NCBI GenBank assembly: GCA_003194525.1
Contig: NBIV01000151.1
Coordinates: forward strand, 141,806 to 205,805
DNA length: 64,000 bases
Direction: 5' to 3'
Source of the DNA: Gracilariopsis chorda
Lineage: Eukaryota > Rhodophyta > Florideophyceae > Gracilariales > Gracilariaceae
Shown here: positions 1-11,261 of the stretch, one piece after another
Layout: each line of letters opens with the position of its first letter
Numbering within the stretch: position 1 is the stretch's first letter
Made by a program: the position numbers and the translations under genes
The notes under the pieces: generated by a model
What the model was told of the DNA's origin: nothing
Database searches by the model: none
Seen by the model: only the letters and a program-made list of their open reading frames with translations

Positions 1-345
1 TGATGTCGAGAATCATTCTCCCGAAGGGGGGTATATGCAACCTCAAGACCCCAAACCAGTAACACTGCCAAGGGAAATCGAACTCACCTTCCCACCTTCG
101 GTCTCGTTCGTTCGTCTACCTTCCGACCATCGAATTATGATCACCCACAAGGAAAGGTTTAGAAAAAGGAATGGCATTCGGAAGCCTTCGAAGGAAAAAG
201 AGCGCGATGGTTCTTTTCGGCGTTCGAAGTCTTAGCTGGGCACATCCCAATCCGGCTGCATGCTCAAGCGTTCATCGACAATGCCGAGGATGAGCTTGAA
301 GACTTGTATGTGTGGCCACGACAACTTTGACCACCAGATCCCGTC

Positions 346-1085
346 GTGCGTTATTCCGGGATGCACGAAATCGCTGATGAAATGCGTATATGTGGGGTGT
401 ATTTCCTCACAGAAGTGCACCCTACACTTCACCTCGACATCTTCACGGTCACGAGCAGCATTGGAACTTCGAATTTCCATTCAAAAGTATTGGCAGTCAT
501 TGTGAGCGAAGGTGGAAAGGATGTATGTCTATAAAGAGATGAAGAATGCTTCCGCACTGATATGTAAACTATAGAGCCATTTTCAGCACCTTTCATCAAA
601 GACGAGAGCTGTACGATAACCACAGTAAATGCGTCCGGATTGAACGATGGTGCGACGGCGTTGGTGCTTGTCAGCAGATCAAAAGCAGTTAAAATCGGTT
701 TATCAGTTTTGCCCATTATTAGTGGGTTTGCGGCGCTTTTTTGAAATCAGAAAACTTTACCACAGCACCATCATTATCTATTCCAAGAGCATTGAAATGC
801 CCTAGTAGGTGCATGGACGGATTTGGTGTGTTTGAATTGGACAACGCATTTTGTGTGGTGGCTTCGGCAAACTCGATGCTTCTGGCACTACCGGAAGAAA
901 ATGTGAACCTCTTTGGAGGCGCAGTTAGCTTAGGACACCCAGTAGGTTGTAGCGGAGCACTAAGTGTAGTTAAATTTCTCAGCGTTCTGAAACATACGAA
1001 TTCTCGAGTGGGGATGGCTGGTATATGTAATGGTGGAAATGTATCTACAGCAAAGGTGTTTGAGAGTACGTCTCATACGAAATAA
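346..1085 (+). pseudogene. Thiolase (acetyl-CoA acyltransferase) relic
   Basis: Thiolases condense or cleave acyl-CoA in beta-oxidation or mevalonate synthesis. The 3' part (741-1085) reads well as the thiolase C-terminal domain: a NFTTAPSLSIPRALK-like start, the active-site block GGAVSLGHPVGCSGA with its GHP histidine, and the CNGG block with the second catalytic cysteine. The expected NEAF motif is changed to DNAF. The part from 592 to about 735 gives VNASGLNDGATALVLVS, the conserved NASGxNDGA segment, in another frame; the shift falls in the T run near 736-742. Further upstream, 346-590 resembles the thiolase linker but contains stops. The N-terminal nucleophile-cysteine domain is not visible. 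I call it a decayed gene fragment; introns or sequencing errors could explain part of the disruption. Confidence 0.8.
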
Positions 1086-1329
1086 ACCGTCGGATACGTT
1101 AGCTCATTAAAAACAGAAAAACAGCCCTTCAAAAACTCCCAAATGATCGATAGAGAGGCCTAAACATTGCTAGATCCAGATCTCCCTCTCGATTTCGATT
1201 CGTGAGCACGTCATTAGTTACCACAGCAGAGAAGCATTCAGTATTCTTAAAAGTGAATGGGCAGAACGATACTGTTGTGCGCCATACTGTGTGAAATTTA
1301 ACAGAATCCCGTGGCAATGAGAATGCTAG

Positions 1330-1735
1330 TCAGAGACCTTTTCTGTCTTGGCAGTAAGGATGGAAGAACAAATGTCCCACTCTCAGCTCTTGGTGGGGTT
1401 GCTCCTTCAAGAAATGGAGCCCATCCGCAATACGGCTCGAAGGGGCGATACAAAGTTGTACCATACTGCGCGAATGCAAATCGTCGCAATCCACACTCGT
1501 GAACACCACGTACTTTAGCACCCCTTGCGAAATCTCAGTCACCACATTAAACGGCCCATCCTCATCCAGAGAAGCAGGCTGTGCGTCCGTGTTCTCTGCA
1601 CAAAACCGACACACACGCGTATGATTATCGCCTAGAACCATGACAATAGCCGTGCCACCATTTCAGCATTCGCCAATGGTAGGAGAAGCCGCTTCCTCAT
1701 ACAATTTGTGTAAACGTCGGGATCGAAGATATGTT
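1330..1735 (-). pseudogene. Lipoyl synthase relic
   Basis: Lipoyl synthase is a radical-SAM enzyme that inserts sulfur into octanoyl groups in mitochondria or plastids. Read on the minus strand from about 1735, the sequence gives LHKLYEEAASPTIGEC, then a TGA where the family has Trp, then GGTAIVMVLGDNHTRVCRFC, then DEDGPFNVVTEI and YVVFTSVDCDDL. These align in order with the VCEEARCPNIGECW, ATxMxLGDxCTRxCRFC and VVLTSVDRDDL blocks. Key residues are lost: two of the three auxiliary-cluster cysteines are changed (to Tyr and Ser) and the first cysteine of the CxxxCxxC radical-SAM motif is His. With the nonsense codon this cannot be an active enzyme. Downstream similarity fades after about residue 60 of the ORF. 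Confidence 0.8.
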
Positions 1736-2452
1736 TTCAGCTCACCATGTTTTGAGTGCAATACCTACGTGTGTGGCGTGAGTACGCGGAACCACTTTGG
1801 GCATGTAGTGGGCTGTGGCGCTCCGACCAACGGTGAGCAAGGCGTGGCGGTGGTGGTTGGATCAATTCGTGTGCGTCACTTAACGACGCGTGACTTGCGG
1901 TAAAGTGGCCATGCAGGAAGAAAAGCAGCAACGTACTTCATGACGCTATACTCCCAAAGACGCCCATGTTGGCTCAAGATGCGCTTCGTGCTTTCTGCCT
2001 TGAAGGCAACACCGGGCGTACCGTGGGTGCTTTCGAAGGTATCTTCGGTAGTCGCAGATCGTAGCACTTCGAAAATGGTCACCTGCCCACTCCTCCACAC
2101 ACAGCTATTTGCTCATTTTACGTCTGAATTTGAGCGCAGTTCTTCCCGCGCCTCCTTGCTGCCGCGACTCTGCCCAGCCACGTTGGCACGCGAGCACGTC
2201 ACTATGACGGCGCGCCATTCGTCGGCGATTACCGCCCCTGCCGCGCCGCCACGGAATTCTATGGCACGGTAGTGCCGGTACATAAGCGCGTGTAAACTTC
2301 GGACAATAACGTCTACTCGGCCGCATTCCGCAGACATTTCTGCGATTATGGACCAAAAAAGCAGGCGTGGCAAGCAAAGTCTCGATGGCTTTTGTCAGCT
2401 CTTTGGAGAAGTTTAAAACCATTTGAGCTTAAAGCGGTCACAATGCGATAGT

Positions 2453-2841
2453 ATGCGTCGGGCTTTCCAATACTTCGATAAGTATCTTGCTGATGAAGGT
2501 GGAAGTAAGAAGTAAGTCAAAATGTCTTTTCCTTAAATCACTGCTCCATAACAAATGATTGACTCTTTGCTAAGCTGTGACATAACTCCTTTTGATCCAG
2601 AACAGAAAATGCAGGAATGGTTTCGAATGGAGCTCGCATAGTTGGCTGCAATATGCTACTTTACTTTACAATTGGATGTCTGACTTTGGAGAAAGTAGAC
2701 GATGAAGGAATGCGGAAACTTCATGATATGGCGGAAACGGCTATAAAAGACTACTCGAACCCTTCCCTACCAAATTCCAGGTTTGCGTCACCAATGAAGA
2801 CGGCTGCTGGTCTGCAGTTGAACCTAGGTCAGTTGGAATGA
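2453..2841 (+). CDS. Possible small two-exon gene, function unknown
   Basis: An ATG at 2453 opens a short exon that runs into GTAAGT at 2512. A CAG acceptor ends at 2600, defining an 89-nt intron whose removal keeps the reading frame, giving a protein of about 99 residues that ends at 2841. The frame upstream is open back to 2417, so another 5' exon is possible. The product has an N-terminal MRRAFQYFDKYLADEGG, a hydrophobic stretch near CNMLLYFTIGCLTL and a helical KLHDMAETAIKDY segment. I do not recognise a family. The frame-preserving splice is the main support; no start context or expression evidence is available. Confidence 0.3.
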
Positions 2842-2849
2842 TAAGAGAA

Positions 2850-3239
2850 GCATCTGGCTACCTTCCATGATACGACGAATATTTTGTTAAGGAAAGCCAG
2901 TACTGTCTCGTTCTGCGCTCTTGCTGGGTTGTTGGAACACAATCAAAACCAGGAGTACGAATCCTCAGATCCGACTTACTTAATAGTAACATGATTCTGG
3001 ACCGTCAGCGCCCATGGATGTTGTTCATCAAAACTGTGAGCAGCCATAAGAAAGGCTTCTTCGGCATAGGGCATGTAGTATAATGGGTGCAATGTGGCAC
3101 CCTGCCTTTGGAAATGTCCCCTACGGGCTGGTTGGGTTGCTGGCACGACTGTGCAGGTCGTACACGTGGGCCTTGGCAAGCCCCAGGGGTTATTTAAGCT
3201 TTAACTATTAGTTTTAGAACCATATGTAGTATAGGTAGT
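2850..3239. other. No recognisable gene
   Basis: I see no supported coding region here. The stretch lies between the small two-exon ORF and the chromovirus. The chromovirus LTR or leader could start inside it, but I could not find a matching 3' copy to define an edge. Confidence 0.4.
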
Positions 3240-3682
3240 ACACGTGGTGCACTGCGGTACAGTGCACTGCCCCTGAGGTAGAGATGCCTCGCAGCAGATA
3301 CTTATGCTGCTTGAGCTGCGCCTCCCTCCTGAGGTAAAGTCAGAGACCCTCTTGAGTCTACTAGCCCTCCTTTGGTTAGTTTCACTCTAATTCCTTCAGG
3401 CTTCTACGTCGCTATTACGCCGCACGCCACCTCCTGTGGGCACAGCAGTTAGTATCGCCCGAGTGCGCCTTTCGTACCAGTGGTCTCGCCGTTGGCACAA
3501 TTTCCTTTGGATTCCTCCGTGGGCAGCGCTCCGTACTCGCTATCTTACATTTTTGGTCTCCCGACCTAGAATAATTGTATTCCGCACGGCTCACAGTTTG
3601 TGCACCATTGGAGTGACGAACTGCAGAAATCCTACCATTGGAAGTGGACTACCGACGGACTGGTACTTGAAGCACCGCCATA
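3240..3682 (+). promoter_or_regulatory. Chromovirus leader / possible 5' LTR remnant
   Basis: This non-coding block sits directly upstream of gag and carries several CCTGAGG and CCANTGG words (for example near 3275, 3331, 3477, 3603, 3634) that also fill the element body. It may be the LTR-leader region. I could not fix a primer-binding site or a repeated copy at the 3' end. Confidence 0.35.
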
Positions 3683-6000
3683 ATGGATAACCAACCCCCC
3701 GTTCAGGAAGAACCCCGTACACCAGTGGCTCAACCATTGGAAACTCCTCAGGCATCCACTACTGCCGCCGGACCCTCCGGCGACAACGCGAGTGACCGCC
3801 GGAGGACCCGCTCACAGCCACAGGTACACCTCCTCACACCAGTGGATAACCCAGAGGATATCGCTCGTAACGCCTCTTTGGCTGAGCAACTCCGTGGGAG
3901 GCTGGAAGAGTACCGCTCGCACCTCAATACACCACAGGCAGGACCGCCGAATACCATTAGAGCTGTTACTACCAGTGGAATCGCTGACCTCCTATGGCCG
4001 AGGGTTCGCGAGATGCTCGAAGCCCGTTTGGAAACCCTTGTGGATCTCCAGGTCACAGTCGCCCTCGCGGAGCACGCAGACCAGTTGGCTGAACGTGTTT
4101 TCCTAAGGTATTGGAGTCTGACTCCTTTGTGGACTCCCTCGCCATTGGTATTCGCTGTGGGGTGGAACGCCAGGTAGGCACCACGCCGCCCATCACGGGC
4201 GGAACTCAAAGTAATCCATTGGTATCCGTATGGCAACCCCGTTCCGAACCACCGGGAGCAGCTGCTTTGCCAGCCCCTCGCCGGATTCAACCACAGGTAC
4301 ACCAATCGAGCCCACGCCCAGGGATCAGAAGCGATGCTCCTCGGCAAGAAGGCCTAGTAAACGTGCAACCCGTGAGGTACAACCGGGCCCAGCGCCCTGT
4401 CGACTCCATTAGTTTTGAGGCTGAAGATGAAGAGCCACCATTGGATTCGAGCCGCGCTGACCGTAGGAAGAAGAGATGTAACCACAGGAAGAAGTCAAAG
4501 AACAAGAGGAAAAGCCGAAAGGACTCCAGCGGTAGCGAGTCTGATTCAGACTCGTCGAGTTCCAGTGGCTCAGAGACGGATGATACGGCTGTTCGACGCC
4601 TCAAACCGTTGGCAACTACCAATGAACTCTTCAAGAGAGTATTGAATTACCGCACGTACCGTTTGGCTGATCGTTCCACTCGGTACACGACCTCGGTTGC
4701 AAAGAATGTCACCAAATGGTTTAAACGGATGCAGCTAACCATTACGGAGAAGTTCTCGGGCTCCGACCCCATCTCGATTCTAAGGTTTCTGAGTCTGTTC
4801 CGGACGGCCTGCGACCAGAACTGTATCCACGAGGGTGCCGCTCTGTATCTTTTTCAGTTTTTCTTCCATGGGCAAGCGCACGACCATGTGGTTTCTAAGA
4901 TTTCTGGGACTACTGACCCAGTGGATGCTACCGACAGGGAGCTCCTAAGGTCTTACCCAGAGGTGGTGCATTACCTATCGGAAACATATGCGATGGACGA
5001 AGTCATTATGGACGCCCATCAGGATGTGATCTCTTTTAGGCGAAGTTCCAATATGGCCGAGAAGGACTTCGCCGATAACCTTTGGAAAAAAGCCTACAGG
5101 TGCGGGAACGTGTTTTCCGAAGGTAGGTTGAAGCAGCATTTCATCGCTGGGTTGCTGCCTGCCATACGGACTAACGTTCGCAATCACCATATGGCTCATC
5201 AAGATATATCCTATAGGCAATTGGTGAACTTCGCCGAAGACTATGGCAAAACCTACAGGACATCCCGCCGGGCAACCGACCACGACACCAGAGGAAGAGC
5301 GACTCCTGTCAGGAAATTCTCTCATGCCAATATGATCGAGAGCTCCGATGGAAGTACCTCAGGAATACTCGAGGACGAGGGGAACATCCTCGCAGTTTCC
5401 TTTGGTTCAGCTCCTTCAGGTCCGCCGTCTATCCCGTCCACTGGTACGGGCACGACCACTCCTTCAGGTCAGCCCACGCCGAGTTATTCGCTCACTCCAC
5501 CTTGTAGGGATACTTTTCAGCGCGCTCCTCAGGCTTGCTACATATGCTTGTCCAATGTTACACCTTGTGACTGCATGAAATTCTTACCTAAGGAAACGCA
5601 GGAGAAACTCCTTGCCTTAAGGACTGAGAACTACCACGCTCGGCGTTCCGAAGGAATGTTCACCCGTCAGGCTCCGAGGTACACGTCATCCCCTGGTTCG
5701 TCCAGGTACGTTACACCAATGGCCACGCCCTCCAGGGCTCTACAGGTCAACTTTGTCTCAATCCCCGAGGATAATGGACGCCCAGAGATGCCAATGGATG
5801 CTCCAGAGGGAGCACCGAGCACGGGTATTGAACCTGCCATTGGTGGAAAAACTATGTCGGAAAACGCCTGGAGGAGCAGTGCGAGGCGAACCGCCCCTCA
5901 GAGGATTCCCGCCTCACTGCCGAAGGTGATACGGTTCCCCCACAGGAATCCCGTTCTCCTTTGGGAACTAAACCGGAAAGCCCAACGGATGATTCCCTAA
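3683..6000 (+). pseudogene. gag: Chromovirus gag, frameshifted
   Basis: Gag forms the retrotransposon particle. The ATG at 3683 begins a Pro/Gln/Thr-rich N-terminus (MDNQPPVQEEP). The frame ends at 4177, but homology-like continuity passes to the next frame (PKVLESDSF) near 4105, from where it stays open to 6000. The second part has a basic-then-Ser/Asp tract (KKRCNHRKKSKNKRKSRK followed by SSGSESDSDSSSSSGS) and the gag core (TKWFKRMQLTITEKFSG, then LFRTACDQN). A Cys-rich CYICLSNVTPCDC segment near residue 475 of the long ORF stands where a nucleocapsid knuckle is expected, but lacks the CCHC spacing. The frame change could be a mutation, an error or recoding; no good slippery heptamer is visible. 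Confidence 0.8.
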
Positions 6001-6002
6001 CC

Positions 6003-6518
6003 TTAAACCAATGGTGTGATGAAATGGAAGCCGCTGGGGATACGCCAGTTTGTATCCTGTGGAAGGAGAATTAAAAAGTTCGACACACCGTTGGATTGAC
6101 TGCCTCTAGGTCTCAGGTCGTCACAAACGTCCTGGACACTGGTGCCGGTCCAAATTTGGTTCATCCGAAGGTTTTACCACCTGGTTGGGAGGATGCGGTG
6201 CAGGTACGGAAGACTCCTAAGGTTACAGATGCGTCGAAACGACCGATGGACAGTAAAGGAATCATCCCCCTTTGCGTACAGTTGGGTGACCTTCAGGTTC
6301 GCACTTGGTTCCTTGTCTGTCCTACCTTCGGCACAGAATGTCTCCTAGGGAGGTCTTTTATAGACTGCTATGTCAAAGCGATCTATCTCGGCCTCCGGAA
6401 GGTGTCTTTCTACCGCACCCGTTCTGTGGCTATCATCGGTTCCAAATCTGGTCCTGAGGCTAGCCTGCGTCTACCTCCACTGGCGCAGAATACCGTATCC
6501 AATAAGGTTGGGTTATGA
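6003..6518 (+). pseudogene. pol: Chromovirus aspartic protease segment
   Basis: The retropepsin that matures Gag-Pol. The motif VLDTGAGPNLV carries the DTGA catalytic triad about 15 residues from the 6096 start, and the flap/strand region ends in ECLLGRSFID, the typical ILG-type block. The same frame is open upstream to 6003 except for a TAA at 6072, and ends in a TGA at 6516-6518; reading past it leads directly into the RT domain in the same frame. Gag ends at 6000 in another frame, so a functional ancestor would have needed a frameshift between gag and pol. Confidence 0.75.
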
Positions 6519-6539
6519 AAAGCGATATCGATACCACCG

Positions 6540-8645
6540 ATGACGCAGATTACCGCTCAGGTCACCTGCGAAACAGCTGGTCTCGTGACGCTGCAGAATC
6601 ACCCTCGGACAACTGACCGCCATTTGTCCTTGATGGCCAACCGAATTATGGACTGCAGACCGATGGTACCCTTTCTGGTTCATATAAGTAACTTTCCGGA
6701 CCGCCCGGTACGTCTACCTAAAGGTACAATAATTGGGATAGCGCTCCCAGCTCCCATGGCAATCATGGAAACCTCATGGGATGAACTCACCCTTACCTCC
6801 GACGAGGACGTCGAAAGTTGGGAGGGGGAGGTAAACCTTGGGAAGGAATTCGAATCCTATTGTCCTCAGGTTATAGAACTCCTCCGGGAATTCAAATCCA
6901 TGTGGGCTGGCCAATTGGGCGAGATTCATGCCACGAAGCACTGCATTGACCTTAAGGATGACGCCAAACCAGTGTTCCAACACCCGTATAGGACAGGCCT
7001 TAAAGGACGCGAAATCGTTGCGGAGCAGATAGCAAAGATGCGTAAAGCTAACGTCATCGAGCCAGCTCCCCCTCACGAATCCCAATGGGCAAGTACCTTC
7101 GTCCTTGCGGCGAAGAAGGATGGCTCCGTCAGGTTCTGCATGGACTACCGAAAGTTAAACGCAATGACCAAACGGGACAGTTACCCGATACCTAGAATGA
7201 ATGACTGCCTCGATTCCTTAGGTGAAGCAGTGGTATTCACAACGCTGGATGCCAATTAGGGCTATTCGCAGATACCATTGGATGACGACGCAAAGCCCCT
7301 GACCACATTCACAACCCACGAGGGATTGTTCCGTTTTACACGGATGCCCTTTGGTTTAATGAATGCACCCGCAACCTTCCAACGGGCAATGGATATAATC
7401 CTCTCTAGGGTTAAATGGAAGTTTGCGCTGGTTTACTTGGATGACGTGATCATCTTTTCAACAACCATACGGGAGCATATCACCCACGTGATGACTGTCT
7501 TAAGGATTCTCCGCGAGGCTGGAATAACATTGAAATTGCCTAAATGCTTCTTTTTCCAAGCGTCTGTGGATTATCGTGGCCATGTGGTTCATCCGGTTAA
7601 ACTCGAGGTAGCCAAGCGGACAACAGATGCCATCCGCCAGGCGAAACCCCCGAGGACTCACACTAAACTGCGCTCCTTCCTTGGGCTTTGTAGTGTCTAC
7701 CGTAGGTTTGTTGAGGGCTTCTCAAAGATTTCAGCACCCCTCAACGAGATGCTCAAGAAGGGCACGCCATCGGAATTTGATTGCCTAACGGAAGAACAGT
7801 ACAAGTCCTTTGATACCTTAAAGGATAAGCTACTGAACCCTCCGATATTGGTGTTGCCCAAGCCTGGAAAACCGTACCTGCTGGATACGGACGCATCCCA
7901 TGGACAAATTGGAAGTAATCTCCTTCAGGAACAAGAATCACCAAAGGATTATCGACCCATCGGATAGTGGAGTAGGACCCTTAATAGTGCCGAAAGGAAC
8001 TACAGTACTACCGAAAAGGAATGCCTTGCTATCGTATGGGCAGTTCTAACCTTAAGGCCTTACCTTGAGGGAGTTCGGTTTACCATTAGGACCGACCACC
8101 ACTCGCTCCGCTGGTTGCTGAATATGACTGATGCATCCAGTAGGCTAGCGAGATGGAGATTGCGGCTCTCAGAATTCAAATACGAAGTTACCTACAGGCC
8201 AGGGGTCAATCACCAGGCGGCTGATGCGCTCAGCCGCATACTTACCGATGGAACAGACGCAACCCCTTTGGACGACGATATACCAACTCCGAACCTCGAG
8301 GGATACCAGACAGACCCAGAAGATGACGTACTGCTCGCCCAAGTGGTATGCTCCGATGGTAACGACGACGTTGATCCGGAGGAGGTATACGTAATTGACT
8401 GGCCGCAGGAGCCATTGGATGACAAAGCGGCCCTTGAGGTTAATGCTGTTGTGCCAGAGGAGAAAGAACTACTCCCAATCACCCTACAGGATCTCCTACA
8501 GGCGCAGAAGGATGATGAGTTCTGCAAGGGAAAGCGCAGCTTGTTGGAACCAGTGGATGTGTTTATGATTTTGACCAATTCGGATTACTATGCCGAAGGT
8601 CTCCTTTGGATGATTCTATCCAGAAGGTCTTTCCTAAGACCCTAA
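6540..8645 (+). pseudogene. pol: Chromovirus reverse transcriptase and RNase H
   Basis: One frame, interrupted by two stops, holds the full RT-RNase H. RT blocks in order: ASTFVLAAKKDGSVRFCMDYRKLN, SYPIPRM, TTLDAN-stop-GYSQIPL (TAG at 7257-7259 where Trp is usual), FTRMPFGLMNAPATFQRAM, and FALVYLDDVIIFS with the YLDD active site. The connection region LRSFLGLCSVYRRFVEGFS follows. RNase H includes LDTDASHGQIGS and, after a TAG at 7965-7967 that replaces an aromatic residue, WSRTLNSAERNYSTTEKECLAI and RTDHHSLRWLL. The tail reads RPGVNHQAADALSR, the usual tether end. After 8600 the element continues in another frame, so a one-base shift occurred there. Confidence 0.92.
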
Positions 8646-10480
8646 AGGCGCGGTTCCTTTACCTCGCTCACTACCCTCGGTTTGCAGGACACCCTGGAGG
8701 CACACGCATGTATCAAACCCTTAGGAAGCACTTCTATTGGCCCTTCATGGCGAATGACCTTTGGAACACCTCAAAGAAGTGCACTTCTTGTGCGAAGATC
8801 CGTGGGACACGAGCTCGCCATCAGGCTAAGCTCAAGCTCTTTCCTGCGGCTGGAACACTGGAGTTCATCGCAATGGACATACTCGGCCCACTGCCAAAGT
8901 CCACCCACGGGAACCAATTCATCTTGGTTATTACCGATAGGTTTACCAAGACAACACGGGCTATTTCTTTGAGGAGGACTACCGCTATGGATTTTGGTAT
9001 GGCGTTTCTCACCCACTGGGTCTATCCTTATGGTTTGCTGCTTTATCTCCTGACGGATAATGGCACACAGTTCGTGTCGAAGTTCTTCTCGCACGTCTGT
9101 GCTACCTTAGGTATCAAGCACGTCACCACGACGGCATACCACCCACAAACCAATGGACAAGCCGAGCGGTTCAACAAAACGCTTGCGAACCGTTTAGTAT
9201 ACTACAGCCTCGAGCGCCAATTGGATTGGGACAACTACGTAGAACCATTGGTTTATGCCTACAACACACAGGTGCATAAGTCCACTGGCACTACACCGTT
9301 CGATCTCACCCTGACTCGGCAGCCGCTACGATTGGGAGTGGATGTGAAAACCTCTTGGTTCCCTCAGGATATCACCGAAGGAATGAAACCTACGCAGGCT
9401 AAGAGATATGCTCGCTGGCGGATCGATTCTATCCTACAGGCAGCGAGAACTACGCTATCGCGATCGCAGTTAATGTACAAAGCAAACTTTGACAAAACTG
9501 TTAAGTTCACAGCTACCTTCAAGGCAGGTGAACTAATATACCTGGACCGCGCGCCTACGGACAAGAATAATCCTCTGGGGGAAATTGAAATCGCCTCTAG
9601 GAAGCTCTTGCCTAAATCCATTGGCCCTTTCAAGGTGGTACGAGCATCTAGCCATACGGTTACGATCGAGCGCGATGGCCTTGAGGATACCATCACCGTC
9701 GATCGTGTTTCACAAGCTCCACTGGCTAGTGCTGCTCCATTAGAATCATCGGCACAGCCTCCGGATGACGCTCCTATCACCGATGGATCCACACCAAAGG
9801 CTGGGAAAACTCGCTCCAGCGGTCTACCAAACCTTTCTTCCAGTGGTGTGACGCCTAAAGAAGTCTCTGTTGACCCCACGGTCGGTCCTGCCAGCGATTA
9901 TGCTCCAATGGCAGAAATGGATCTACCTGAGGAATCGTTTCTTCCACTGGAAAGCGCTGACTCCGTTGGTGATGAAGATCTCCCATTAGGTTTTGCTCCA
10001 ATGGATGATATGGACCTTCCAGAAGAAGCCTACGAGCCGTTGGATCAGGGCCACGAAGCGACTGCTTCGCCGCGCGATGCGCTCCCTGATGGTTCGCTGC
10101 GCCCGGCGCATCGTCCTGGACTTCTGCCCACCTTAGGAACACTACCCGCGGGAAAATTTGGCATAGCCTCCGGCGTAGGGAGCAATTTCTCCAATGGAAC
10201 TGAGTTCCCAGGGCGTGGTAGTAGGTCTACAAGCTCGCGCCCAAAGAGCTTGGGTCCGACGGACACCATGGACTTACCAGAGGAAGGATTACCAAAGGGA
10301 TATGTCGTCGAGGATATCTTCGCGGCAGGGGTTGACGAACACGGCAACCCCATCTACAAAGTCCGCTGGTATGGATATCCTCCAGAGTGCAACTCGTGGA
10401 AACCACGCCGGCACATCCCGGCAAATTTTTTCCGACGGTTCTGGCGAAAACAAGGGCGCACGGAGCGCGCCTTTTTGTAG
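8606..10480 (+). CDS. int: Chromovirus integrase with C-terminal chromodomain
   Basis: A 624-codon open frame encodes the integrase. An N-terminal HHCC zinc domain (HYPRFAGHPGG...CTSCAKIRG) is followed by the RNase-H-like core with its DDE triad in AMDILGPLP, LLTDNGTQF and QTNGQAERFNKTL. Then come the GPF/GPY-like module (LLPKSIGPFKVVRASSHTVTI), a long acidic linker in which MDLPEE appears three times, and a chromodomain near the C-terminus (YVVEDIFAAGVDEHGNP then YKVRWYGYPPECNSWKPRRH). The aromatic cage is represented by Y, W and W. The true start lies in the RT frame upstream, so this is the distal part of a frameshifted pol. This domain is intact. Confidence 0.92.
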   Translation: MDDSIQKVFPKTLKARFLYLAHYPRFAGHPGGTRMYQTLRKHFYWPFMANDLWNTSKKCTSCAKIRGTRARHQAKLKLFPAAGTLEFIAMDILGPLPKSTHGNQFILVITDRFTKTTRAISLRRTTAMDFGMAFLTHWVYPYGLLLYLLTDNGTQFVSKFFSHVCATLGIKHVTTTAYHPQTNGQAERFNKTLANRLVYYSLERQLDWDNYVEPLVYAYNTQVHKSTGTTPFDLTLTRQPLRLGVDVKTSWFPQDITEGMKPTQAKRYARWRIDSILQAARTTLSRSQLMYKANFDKTVKFTATFKAGELIYLDRAPTDKNNPLGEIEIASRKLLPKSIGPFKVVRASSHTVTIERDGLEDTITVDRVSQAPLASAAPLESSAQPPDDAPITDGSTPKAGKTRSSGLPNLSSSGVTPKEVSVDPTVGPASDYAPMAEMDLPEESFLPLESADSVGDEDLPLGFAPMDDMDLPEEAYEPLDQGHEATASPRDALPDGSLRPAHRPGLLPTLGTLPAGKFGIASGVGSNFSNGTEFPGRGSRSTSSRPKSLGPTDTMDLPEEGLPKGYVVEDIFAAGVDEHGNPIYKVRWYGYPPECNSWKPRRHIPANFFRRFWRKQGRTERAFL

Positions 10481-11261
10481 GGGGCGTATGACGCGTAGCA
10501 CGCGTGCACACGTGCACACAACTACACGCGCATGCTCTACCCACGTGGAATACGCCAACAGATCAGTCGATTACAAAAGGCTCAGTTTATTTCAAATCTT
10601 AACTGGCTAACCGCTAACTAATCATCTAACCACTGGCTTACTTACAGCGCGCGTGGCACTTGCAACGGCGCACGACGCTCGAAACATCCACTGGTAATAG
10701 CCTCAATTTTTTTAGATGGCTTTCAACACGGGTTTCGGCCCGAGAACAGAGAATCGGCCGTACTCGGAAACGAGGAGGTGCACAGGCAGGCCGACACCAG
10801 ATTTGGAATCTCATGCAATGGCCCTTTTCAACCCCGTTGAGGCGATTTCGCCTCTGAAGCGCGAGCCTGGTGCGGGCTAACGTTTGGCACCCCCAAAAAA
10901 TCGGCCAATTACTTTACTTGATCAACCACACGCGCGCGCTCGAACACCGCTGGAATGGCATGCAGACCAGTGGCTTTATTTGATTATCAATTTCCGACGG
11001 ACTTGTGACCCCCAGGGAGCCTAAGTCGGATGCCCGAGGTACACGAAACCGTTGGAAGATCACCCCAAATTTTAGGCTTCCCATTGGCTCCTGAAACGGC
11101 ACGGCGGCCCACTACGCCGCCAATGATAACCAATGGAATGCATGCGCAAGCTCAACCGTCGCCGCTGGTCTTCATAGCGCCAATGGCGCGAGATAACTCA
11201 CAAACGCATGTCGTTTACCTCAAGGATTTCTCCCCTAACGGGAGCTACAATTACGGCCGCA
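10481..11261. other. Non-coding region downstream of chromovirus pol
   Basis: After the integrase stop the sequence shows GC-rich CGCG/CACGTG-like stretches and several CCANTGG words (near 10630, 10687, 10970, 11081, 11131, 11182) but no supported gene. It probably belongs to the chromovirus 3' region. Confidence 0.4.

Larger units (their letters stand above)
3240..10480 (+). mobile_element. Ty3/gypsy chromovirus, disrupted copy
   Basis: The order gag, protease, RT, RNase H, integrase, chromodomain on one strand is diagnostic of a chromovirus, a Ty3/gypsy lineage whose integrase chromodomain steers insertion to modified chromatin. About 440 bp of non-coding leader with repeated CCTGAGG/CCAGTGG/CCATTGG words precedes gag. 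At least three in-frame stops (6516, 7257, 7965) and two frameshifts (near 4105 and 8600) make this copy non-autonomous. I could not identify a matching LTR pair by eye, so the left and right edges are approximate. The antisense ORFs at 11.2-13 kb share the same word bias and may belong to the element. Confidence 0.85.

Noticed and set aside
4100-4111. Programmed frameshift inside chromovirus gag
   Set aside because: No X_XXY_YYZ heptamer in phase and no downstream structure was evident; a simple indel is more likely in a copy with other lesions.
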